The notes beneath the pieces were generated by a model, which was not told where the DNA came from, searched no databases, and saw only the letters and a list, made by a program, of their open reading frames with translations. Positions 45,782-52,582 of a DNA stretch of 64,000 nt are shown here, piece after piece. Every line of letters begins with the position of its first letter. The stretch's first letter is position 1. Source of the stretch: a candidate division KSB3 bacterium (lineage in GTDB: Bacteria > Moduliflexota > Moduliflexia > Moduliflexales > Moduliflexaceae); the NCBI GenBank assembly GCA_002748425.1, contig PDSJ01000027.1, positions 17,142 to 81,141 of the forward strand, given 5' to 3'. The position numbers and the translations under genes were made by a program.

Positions 45782-46537
45782 ATGACTGCGTTGAATCAAA
45801 AAATATACGGCTCGGACATGGAAACGCTGGAACAGCTCAAGATCGGCCGGTTACACTTTGTCCAGCCAAAGCGAGGGTATCGTTTCAGTCTCGATGCCGT
45901 TCTCCTGGCCGATTTTGTCAGCGCAAAGCCGAAGGAGCGCCTGATCGATCTTGGGACCGGTTCGGGGATTATTCCCTTACTGTTGTCTGTGCTGACCCCT
46001 GTTCGTGAAATCGTCGGCTTTGAGTTGCAAGACCGTTTAGTTCGCTTTGCCCGTCGGAATGTTGCTTTGAATGCGTTGGACGAGCGCATCCGCGTCATCC
46101 AGGGCGATCTTAAAGAGATCACGACCTGTTTCCGTGCTGGTGAGTTTGATCTGCTTTGTTCGAATCCGCCCTATCGAAAGCTGGGTAACGGGCGGCTCAA
46201 TCCAGAGAGTGAACGAGCGATTGCGCGCCACGAAGTGGAATGCGAGCTGAAAGACCTGCTGTCGGCGGCAAAATTTTTACTCAAACCCGGGGGGAAGATG
46301 TTCATGATTTACCTGCCCGAACGTTTAGGAGAGTTGCTGGCAGGTGTGCAGCACTATGGTCTTGAAGCCAAACGGATTCGCTGCATTCATTCCATGAAAC
46401 ACATGCCGGCGTCTCTGGTACTGATTGAAGCGCAGCGTGATGCGTCATCGGGATTAATCGTCCTGCCGCCGCTGTTTCTCTATTGTCAGAAAAACGTCTA
46501 TTCTTCGGAAGCGCAAAAGATTTTACACGAAAGGTAA
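45782..46537 (+). CDS. tRNA1(Val) (adenine37-N6)-methyltransferase-like protein
   Basis: The 251-residue protein belongs to the TrmN6/YfiC group (COG4123). It starts GRLHFVQPKRGYRFSLDAVLLADF, continues with the AdoMet motif IDLGTGSGIIPLLLS and has the NPPY catalytic motif of adenine-N6 methyltransferases in CSNPPYRK. The C-terminal SMKHMPASLVLIEA is usual. It likely methylates a tRNA adenine, although other family members act on other substrates. ATG 45818 is a second possible start. It lies 7 bases before prmA, heading a cluster of translation-related methyltransferase genes. Confidence 0.88.
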   Translation: MTALNQKIYGSDMETLEQLKIGRLHFVQPKRGYRFSLDAVLLADFVSAKPKERLIDLGTGSGIIPLLLSVLTPVREIVGFELQDRLVRFARRNVALNALDERIRVIQGDLKEITTCFRAGEFDLLCSNPPYRKLGNGRLNPESERAIARHEVECELKDLLSAAKFLLKPGGKMFMIYLPERLGELLAGVQHYGLEAKRIRCIHSMKHMPASLVLIEAQRDASSGLIVLPPLFLYCQKNVYSSEAQKILHER

Positions 46538-46544
46538 AGGAACA

Positions 46545-47447
46545 ATGACAGAACAGTGGACGGAACTTTCAGTGCGTGTCTCACACGCTGCGGCAGATCT
46601 TGTTTCAGACAAACTCATTGAATATGGCTCGCAGGGAACTGTGTTTGAAGATGTCCAGGAGGCCGACGGATTGTGCAGGATTAGTGCCTCTTATCCTGAA
46701 TCTGTTGATGTTGCAAAGATTTGCAGGCATCTTCAACGCTATTTTGACGCATTGCAGGAACTCGGGGTCTCGGTGAATGCCTCAGACATAGATACGTCAG
46801 TGATGCTGGACTCAGATTGGGCCTCTTCCTGGAAAACATTTTTTACACCGCTCAGAATCGGCAAACGCATTGTCATTAAACCTTCCTGGGAAATTTTTGA
46901 TGCGCGGCCTTTTGACATCGTGATCGAACTGGACCCCGGCATGGCCTTCGGGACCGGCCTGCATGCTTCTACCCGCCTGAGCATCTTGCTCCTGGAACAG
47001 TATCTGCGATCTGATAACAGCGTTCTTGATGTGGGAACTGGTTCGGGGATTCTCAGTCTTGCCGCCGCCGGCCTTGGAGCCAAGTATGTGATGGGAGTTG
47101 ATGTTGACGCGGACGCTGTTGACATTGCGCATGAAAATGTTCGCAAGAATGGCCGTCTCTGCTCGACTGCCTCTTCTCTGGAACACTGTATTGACTTACA
47201 AGTTGGTTCGATCGATACGTTGGAGTTTTCCCGGAGATTTGACTGTATTCTGATGAATATCCGTCCAACAATCATTATGTCGCTGCTTCCCTCTGTGACG
47301 TCCTGTTTACGGCCTGGGGGCTCCCTGATCGTATCTGGAATTCTTGAAGAGGAAGGCCCTGATTTCTTACACAAGGCTCGCGCCTGCAACTGGACGTCTC
47401 ATCATCAGCTCACCGAAGATGGATGGATCGCCTATGTTCTCTCGTAA
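46545..47447 (+). CDS. prmA: Ribosomal protein L11 methyltransferase
   Basis: The 300-residue enzyme has the PrmA N-terminal domain (WTELSVRVSHAAADLVSDKL) and the class I methyltransferase fold with FGTGLHASTR, LDVGTGSGILSLAA and GVDVDADAVD. MNIRPTIIMSLLP is the typical NI motif in place of NPPY. It trimethylates lysines and the N-terminus of ribosomal protein L11. AAAGGTAAAGG precedes ATG 46545. Its 3' end overlaps the start of rsmE by 14 bases; prmA-rsmE is a common bacterial pair. Confidence 0.95.
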   Translation: MTEQWTELSVRVSHAAADLVSDKLIEYGSQGTVFEDVQEADGLCRISASYPESVDVAKICRHLQRYFDALQELGVSVNASDIDTSVMLDSDWASSWKTFFTPLRIGKRIVIKPSWEIFDARPFDIVIELDPGMAFGTGLHASTRLSILLLEQYLRSDNSVLDVGTGSGILSLAAAGLGAKYVMGVDVDADAVDIAHENVRKNGRLCSTASSLEHCIDLQVGSIDTLEFSRRFDCILMNIRPTIIMSLLPSVTSCLRPGGSLIVSGILEEEGPDFLHKARACNWTSHHQLTEDGWIAYVLS

Positions 47448-48207
47448 AGCTAAGCATCGTTTTTTCGTGCCGCCGCCTCAGATTCACGACGGCAACGTCT
47501 GTATTCGCGGTACGGACGTGTGGCATATGACTAAAGTGTTACGCCTCTCACCGGGGCAAAAGATTGTTGTTTTCGACGGAACCGGACGTGAATATCTGGT
47601 CGTCCTTGAGACCGTGAAACGCCAGGAAGTCTTTGGCGTCATTCAAGAGCAGTGGGCGCAAGTGAGCGAATCGCGGTTAAAGCTGACACTGGTACAGGCC
47701 ATTCCAAAGGCTGATAAAATGGATCTGATCGTGCAGAAGGCCGCAGAAATCGGGGTCAATGAAATCATTCCTCTTAATTCAGCACGTTCGGTGTGGGGCA
47801 CGAAAACGAAACATAGTCAGCCGGCAAAAGTGCACCAACGCCTGGAACGTTGGTCGCGGATCGGGATCGAAGCTGCAAAACAGTCCGGCCGCAGTTCGGT
47901 TCCTCTGATTCGTCCGGTCCTGAGCCTTGATGAATTGTTCATACAGCCTCAGCAAGCAGATGTGAAACTCTTGCTCTGGGAAGAAGAAGAGCAGAGGACT
48001 TTCAAAGAGACTCTTCGAACGCAGAAGTCTCCTGTTCAATCCGCTGCGATCGTCATCGGCCCGGAAGGCGGCTTTAGTCAAGAGGAAAGCGAGCGCTTTC
48101 ACCAACATGGCTATCTTCCGGTTTTGCTGGGGAAACGTATCCTGCGTACGGAGACGGCCGGGCTTGTCGTGTTGGGAATTCTGCAGTATGAATTTGGAGA
48201 TTATTGA
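47434..48207 (+). CDS. rsmE: 16S rRNA (uracil1498-N3)-methyltransferase
   Basis: The protein of about 257 residues starts HRFFVPPPQIHD, the beginning of the PUA-like domain. The SPOUT methyltransferase domain follows, with LVQAIPKADKMDLIVQKAAEIG, IGPEGGFSQEE and LGKRILRTETAG, where the chain forms the trefoil knot that binds AdoMet. It methylates N3 of U1498 in the small-subunit rRNA. I chose ATG 47434 because family members begin close to RFF; ATG 47419 is an alternative. It overlaps prmA and is translated from the same message. Confidence 0.95.
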   Translation: MFSRKAKHRFFVPPPQIHDGNVCIRGTDVWHMTKVLRLSPGQKIVVFDGTGREYLVVLETVKRQEVFGVIQEQWAQVSESRLKLTLVQAIPKADKMDLIVQKAAEIGVNEIIPLNSARSVWGTKTKHSQPAKVHQRLERWSRIGIEAAKQSGRSSVPLIRPVLSLDELFIQPQQADVKLLLWEEEEQRTFKETLRTQKSPVQSAAIVIGPEGGFSQEESERFHQHGYLPVLLGKRILRTETAGLVVLGILQYEFGDY

Positions 48208-48427
48208 GCGGGCCGTCTGATTGTCTGCCGAAAAGACATATAATATCTATGCAAAATACGCACCATTCAGACGCGATTGGCTAAAGATTTTGCGTTCCTC
48301 ACAAAACGATTCTCAAGAAAGTTCATAATTAGCTCTTGACAAAATTGCTTCCATATGTTGTCTTTATACAAAGGAATCGGCGTTGATTTAGTGTTTACTT
48401 CTGTGTAAAACTGAGGAGAGGAGGAGC

Positions 48428-48853
48428 ATGTTGCAAACACGTACGCTCGGCCGGCAAATTACGGCGTCATTCGAGGGGTGTGGCGGGGAGGCTTTTGCAG
48501 ATACTGCCCGCCTGACCGCAGTCCTGCGGCAGGTCGTGAAGCTGCTCGGCTTCGAAGAGGTCGCCCATATCAGCCATTCATTTGCTCCACAGGGAAGTAC
48601 CTCTGTGCTTATTCTCGCACAATCGCATATTATCGCGCATACATGGCCGGAATATCGAGCGCTTGTCATCGACCTTTTTGCCTGTGGAGAGATTCATTTT
48701 TTTCCGGCAGCGGAATTTGTCAAGGCTGCGGTGAACGCGCGTGAGTATATGATCGAAGAGCGTGTGCGAAAGGTCGGCACGGGTGACTCGGCGCAGGAGG
48801 GCATTCCGGAGATGACACCACATTTTAAGGATAATGGATTTATAATCGCGTAA
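48428..48853 (+). CDS. speD: SpeD-like S-adenosylmethionine decarboxylase with altered cleavage site
   Basis: The 141-residue protein aligns along its full length with bacterial AdoMet decarboxylase proenzymes: LGRQITASFEGC at the start, HSFAPQGSTSVLILAQSHII, HTWPEYRALVIDLFACGE and GIPEMTPH near the end. S66, which would become the pyruvoyl group, is present, as are H71 and C86, the residues needed for processing and catalysis. The residue before the serine is Gln (Q65) where SpeD normally has Glu, so the usual E-S cleavage site is Q-S. GAGGAGGAGC precedes the ATG. A TTGACA at 48336 is a possible -35 box. It heads a seven-gene cluster that also encodes a spermidine-synthase-like enzyme. The substrate could be AdoMet or, as with some SpeD homologues, another amino acid. 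Confidence 0.85.
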   Translation: MLQTRTLGRQITASFEGCGGEAFADTARLTAVLRQVVKLLGFEEVAHISHSFAPQGSTSVLILAQSHIIAHTWPEYRALVIDLFACGEIHFFPAAEFVKAAVNAREYMIEERVRKVGTGDSAQEGIPEMTPHFKDNGFIIA

Positions 48854-48908
48854 CAAGGCGTTTTTGGAAAAAAAGCGGCTTGCTGCGATGTCAAAGGAGG
48901 TGGCGACT

Positions 48909-50021
48909 GTGGGACTGTGGAGGAAAATAACAGGTGAGTTCATCGAGATTGTCGAATGGATGAGTGACGATCGGGACACAATGGTGTATCGCTTTGAGTC
49001 GAATGATAACGAGATTAAAAACGGAGCGCAGCTGACCGTGCGCGAAGGGCAGGCTGCTGTCTTTGTCAATGAAGGAAGCATCGCGGATGTGTTCATTCCC
49101 GGGCGCTATGAGTTGAAGACCGAAAACCTGCCGATTCTTTCAAAGTTAAAAGGTTGGAAGTACGGCTTCGAGAGCCCGTTTAAGGCCGAAGTGTATTTTG
49201 TCAGTACCCGTCAGTTTCCTCTGCAAAAATGGGGCTTGAAGAATCCCTTGATGTTGAGGGATAAAGACTTCGGTGTGGTTCGGGTCAGGGCATTCGGGAC
49301 CTATGGTATTAAGATCAGGGCTGAGTCGGCTGGTATCTTTTTACGGGAAATTGTCGGCACGGACAGTCGCTTGGAAACTCATGAGATTACGAACCATCTC
49401 AGAGACATGCTGGTGGCACGTTTTGCCGATGTGATCGGAGAAAGCAAGATTCCCGTCCTCGATCTGGCGGCAAACTATGAAGAGTTGGGGGATTTTGTGC
49501 TCAAGAAAATCTACCCCGAGTTTATTGTGCTCGGCATTGAACTGACGCGCTTTTTTGTGGAAAATATTTCACTGCCGAAAGCTGTCGAAGAAGTGCTCGA
49601 CAAACGTACCAGTATGGGTGTTATTGGTGATTTAAGCGCGTATACGCAATTTCAAACCGCTCAGGCGATGGAAACCATGGCGGAGAACCCCGGCTCAGGT
49701 TCCGAAGCAATGAATATGGGGATGGGCTTTGCCATGGGCAATCAGATGGCGAATGCAATGTCACGCGGCGGGCAGACGCCCTCGCCGGAAGCCGTTCCTC
49801 CACCGCTTCCGACAGAATCGCAATACCATGTCGCGTTTGGCGGCCAGTCTTCTGGACCATTTCCGCTGTCCACGTTAACGCAGAAGGTTCAAAGCGGGCA
49901 GCTCACGCATGAGACCCTGGTATGGAAAGACGGCATGGCACAATGGGCCAAGGCTGGAGATGTGCCGGAATTGGCGTCACTGTTCAGTGCGGTTCCTCCG
50001 CCGCTTCCGCCTGTATCATGA
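48909..50021 (+). CDS. SPFH/YdjI-like virion-core-type protein fused to a GYF_2 domain
   Basis: GTG 48909 is preceded at 8 bases by a near-perfect AAAGGAGG, so I prefer it to the upstream ATGs at 48864 and 48888. The product has 370 residues. The first 245 (VREGQAAVFVNEG, FIPGRYELKTENLPIL, FLREIVGTDSRLETHEI) match the SPFH-type family that includes B. subtilis YdjI, part of a PspA-linked envelope-stress operon. A Met- and Gly-rich stretch and a Pro linker follow. The last 55 residues (GPFPLSTLTQKVQSGQL, VWKDGMAQWAKAGDV) are a GYF_2 (DUF4339) domain, which usually binds Pro-rich peptides. No transmembrane helix is present, so it is probably a peripheral membrane scaffold. Confidence 0.88.
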   Translation: MGLWRKITGEFIEIVEWMSDDRDTMVYRFESNDNEIKNGAQLTVREGQAAVFVNEGSIADVFIPGRYELKTENLPILSKLKGWKYGFESPFKAEVYFVSTRQFPLQKWGLKNPLMLRDKDFGVVRVRAFGTYGIKIRAESAGIFLREIVGTDSRLETHEITNHLRDMLVARFADVIGESKIPVLDLAANYEELGDFVLKKIYPEFIVLGIELTRFFVENISLPKAVEEVLDKRTSMGVIGDLSAYTQFQTAQAMETMAENPGSGSEAMNMGMGFAMGNQMANAMSRGGQTPSPEAVPPPLPTESQYHVAFGGQSSGPFPLSTLTQKVQSGQLTHETLVWKDGMAQWAKAGDVPELASLFSAVPPPLPPVS

Positions 50022-50101
50022 CAGACGGGCGTTCTTATGACGAGGCCAGTGCGGAAATTCTGACTTTTCTAACACTGCGGTAACATTGAGGGCTTCTGCT
50101 T

Positions 50102-50740
50102 ATGGATGCGCAAGAAATTCAATGTCCGTCTTGTGGGGCGGGCCATACGATTTATAATCCTGGTCTCATTACGCTTGTCTGTGAGTACTGTGGAAATGCT
50201 GTGTACTGGGACCAGGAAAAAATTCAGGACGCTGGAAAGCAGTCGATTCTTCCGGAAGGCTTCAGCCGTCTCTATCGCGGAGCGAGCGGGTCGCTGTTCG
50301 GAAAGCGTTTTCATGTATTGGGGCGGGTGCGTTACAGTTTCGGGAAAGGCTTTTGGGATGAGTGGTTTTTAGAATTTGAGGATGGGAGCACAGCCTGGTT
50401 GTCTGAAGACAATCACGAGTTTTCCTATGAGAACCCTTATTCTGCTCCTGCGCAAGAGAGATTGCCGGCGTTCTCAGACCTTTCGCCCGGAATGACACTG
50501 ACTGTGAATAAAACGATGTACGTCATTGAAGAGCTTGGGCAGGCTGAATGCCTTGGCGTTGAAGGAGATTTGCCGTTACAATTACAGAGCGGAGAGAAAT
50601 ATGCCTTTGCCGATGGGGCGAGCCCTGATGGGAAGTATACGCTTGGGATCGAGTATGACAGCGATCCCCCGACAATATTTTTAGGGCGCTGGATCAAATA
50701 TATTTCATTGAAATTGGATGATGAGGGAGGTGAGTGGTAG
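50102..50740 (+). CDS. DUF4178 protein with zinc ribbon
   Basis: The 212-residue soluble protein begins with a zinc ribbon (CPSCGAGHTIYN, CEYCGNAVYW). A DUF4178 domain follows, with GKRFHVLGRVRYSFGKGFWDEW and FLEFEDGSTAWLSED, as in this family. In other genomes DUF4178 proteins are encoded beside DUF350 and polyamine-type genes. Their activity is not known. Here the gene lies between the SPFH gene and a longer DUF4178 paralogue, whose start is two bases past this stop codon. The pair probably arose by duplication. Confidence 0.88.
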   Translation: MDAQEIQCPSCGAGHTIYNPGLITLVCEYCGNAVYWDQEKIQDAGKQSILPEGFSRLYRGASGSLFGKRFHVLGRVRYSFGKGFWDEWFLEFEDGSTAWLSEDNHEFSYENPYSAPAQERLPAFSDLSPGMTLTVNKTMYVIEELGQAECLGVEGDLPLQLQSGEKYAFADGASPDGKYTLGIEYDSDPPTIFLGRWIKYISLKLDDEGGEW

Positions 50741-50742
50741 GC

Positions 50743-52044
50743 GTGGAAAGCGAACGTTTTGCCTTACACAGCGGACGTAAGCGTCCGAAATATACCCCAA
50801 AGGATATTCATTGTCCAAGCTGCGGGGCTGGTCTGACCGTGAAAGATGAACGCAGCGAATTGGTGGTATGCGAGTATTGCGGCAGCCATCTCGATGTATC
50901 GAAAGAAGAAAAAGAGATCTTGGGAAAAGGCGCGAGCAGGAAATGGGAGTTCCCGCTTCAGATCGGCGACTCGTTCCGCCACAAGAAGGTCCGCTATGAA
51001 ATTATCGCCCGTATGGTCTTTATCGAAGACGACGATGAGGATGAACTCTCCCGTCAGTATTTGCTGTATAATCCTTGTCACGGCACCTTGTGGCTGAGTG
51101 AATATGATGGAGATTATTCCTTGTCCAGCGATACGCATCTGATGCCGAAAGCAGATCCCTTCAGCCTGAAACAGGGGGCGGTCATGACAACATATGACGA
51201 CCGTAAATGGGTGCTGGAGGGAACTGGCGTCTATGAGCTTGTGTATGTCGATGGAGCACTGCCCTGGATTGCTGCTGTCGGCGATCGCGTCGAGTATGCT
51301 GAATTTCTTAATAAGAAGAGTCCGAAGCTGCAATATGACGTGCAGCGTATAGATGGAGAGATCGAATATGGCAAAGGCGAGAGCCTTTCTCTTCAGCAGC
51401 TTCGTCGGGCGCTCGGCAAGTCTGAGTTTGAAAAAGACCACGAGCTGGAGGCTAACCAAAGCATAGAACACTTTGTGAAGACCCAACGGGATTTTAAGCT
51501 GGTTTTTGCGATGATTATTGCCATGCTGGCGATCAATATGTTTATGGCCATTTATGCAATTTCACAGGGCACACTCGTTATGGAGCAACAATTTTCACCC
51601 GCTGAATTGACCGAAGAAACGTATTCAAAACCATTCAGGGTCGTGAAGAACGGGGAGGTGGTCAGAATTAAGATCAACGCTAATCTTGCTAACGCCTGGA
51701 TGTCGCTGGATATTGGCGTGGTGAAAGATGAATCAACCTTAATTCACGTGGATGGTGCCGATTTATCCTATTATCATGGCTACGATGATGAGGGTGAGTC
51801 CTGGAGTGAAGGAAGTCGAAGAGGAACTCTCTATTTCAAAATTCCTTGGGAGGGAGATTATAAATTACTGGTTCATGCTGTGGGAGCAAGCGGAAATGTC
51901 GAACGGGCTGTTCAAGCTTCGCATAGCGCGACAATACAGGTGTATACCGGAGCCATGGATGGGACGTTTTCTCTGTTGATGCTAATCGTATCGATTATTC
52001 TGCTTGTGTTGACGTTTATCGGGTATAGAATCTGGCGGCAATAA
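50743..52044 (+). CDS. Membrane-anchored DUF4178 protein with zinc ribbon
   Basis: The protein of about 433 residues starts with a zinc ribbon (CPSCGAGLTV, CEYCGSHLDV) and a DUF4178 domain (FRHKKVRYEIIARMVF, LLYNPCHGTLWLSE). A transmembrane helix follows (KLVFAMIIAMLAINMFMAIYA), then an extracytoplasmic domain of about 130 residues rich in beta strands, and a second helix (SLLMLIVSIILLVLTFIGYRIW). The ribbon end is thus cytosolic and the inter-helix domain periplasmic. GTG 50743 is placed 9 bases after GGAGGTGA; GTG 50734 would leave too short a spacing. This is the likely link across the membrane in the cluster. Confidence 0.87.
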   Translation: MESERFALHSGRKRPKYTPKDIHCPSCGAGLTVKDERSELVVCEYCGSHLDVSKEEKEILGKGASRKWEFPLQIGDSFRHKKVRYEIIARMVFIEDDDEDELSRQYLLYNPCHGTLWLSEYDGDYSLSSDTHLMPKADPFSLKQGAVMTTYDDRKWVLEGTGVYELVYVDGALPWIAAVGDRVEYAEFLNKKSPKLQYDVQRIDGEIEYGKGESLSLQQLRRALGKSEFEKDHELEANQSIEHFVKTQRDFKLVFAMIIAMLAINMFMAIYAISQGTLVMEQQFSPAELTEETYSKPFRVVKNGEVVRIKINANLANAWMSLDIGVVKDESTLIHVDGADLSYYHGYDDEGESWSEGSRRGTLYFKIPWEGDYKLLVHAVGASGNVERAVQASHSATIQVYTGAMDGTFSLLMLIVSIILLVLTFIGYRIWRQ

Positions 52045-52077
52045 CGACCATTAAACGATGAGCGAGGAGAATTTTCT

Positions 52078-52287
52078 ATGGGGTGCTTTAAATTTATTCT
52101 ACTTCCTCTGCTTGTAGGAGGAACCTTACTTGCAACGGTTTCAACGTTTTCCCACTTGGGTATTCCAGACATTGAAGAGCCGCAGGGCATTGATTTACGT
52201 CAGGAGAGCGCCAACTACCGGCGAGGAGCGTTTTTTGCCTACTATGGACGCAGTCATATGGGTGGAGGCTTGCGGGGTGGAAAGTAA
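52078..52287 (+). CDS. Small membrane or exported protein of the polyamine-like cluster
   Basis: The 69-residue protein has a hydrophobic N-terminus (FKFILLPLLVGGTLLATVSTF) that could be a signal anchor, then a polar part ending in a Gly/Arg-rich tail (RSHMGGGLRGGK). AGGAG precedes ATG 52078 by 8 bases, and the gene sits 33 bases after the membrane DUF4178 gene. I recognise no family. Its position, strand and ribosome site support a real gene. Confidence 0.65.
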   Translation: MGCFKFILLPLLVGGTLLATVSTFSHLGIPDIEEPQGIDLRQESANYRRGAFFAYYGRSHMGGGLRGGK

Positions 52288-52359
52288 CAAAATAAGGCTG
52301 CAAGACAAGAAGTCGCCCACAAAAAGTCACGCAAATTTTTATAACACGAGGTGCATGCT

Positions 52360-52578
52360 ATGAATACGGGTTTACAAATGGCACAATTTATTGAAACGAT
52401 CGTCTATGTCATTCTGGGAATGGTTGTATTCGGCGTTGGTTTCCGCATTGTTGAGAAAGTGACGCCTTTTTCCATTCGTAAAGAAATTGAAGAAGATCAG
52501 AATACATCGTTGGGGATTATTATCGGCTCTGTGATCCTGGGCTTGGCGATCATTATAGCCGCCGCGATTATCGGCTAG
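52360..52578 (+). CDS. DUF350 family membrane protein
   Basis: The 72-residue protein has two hydrophobic helices: AQFIETIVYVILGMVVFGVGF and the LGIIIGSVILGLAIIIAAAI segment. Between them lies VTPFSIRKEIEEDQNTS, the polar turn that marks DUF350 (YjfL). Usual DUF350 proteins have two repeats of this unit; this is a single one. DUF350 genes accompany polyamine-type and PspA-type loci elsewhere, and their role is unknown. GAGGTGC precedes ATG 52360. The aminopropyltransferase gene starts 4 bases downstream, so the two are translated together. Confidence 0.9.
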   Translation: MNTGLQMAQFIETIVYVILGMVVFGVGFRIVEKVTPFSIRKEIEEDQNTSLGIIIGSVILGLAIIIAAAIIG

Positions 52579-52582
52579 CCGT

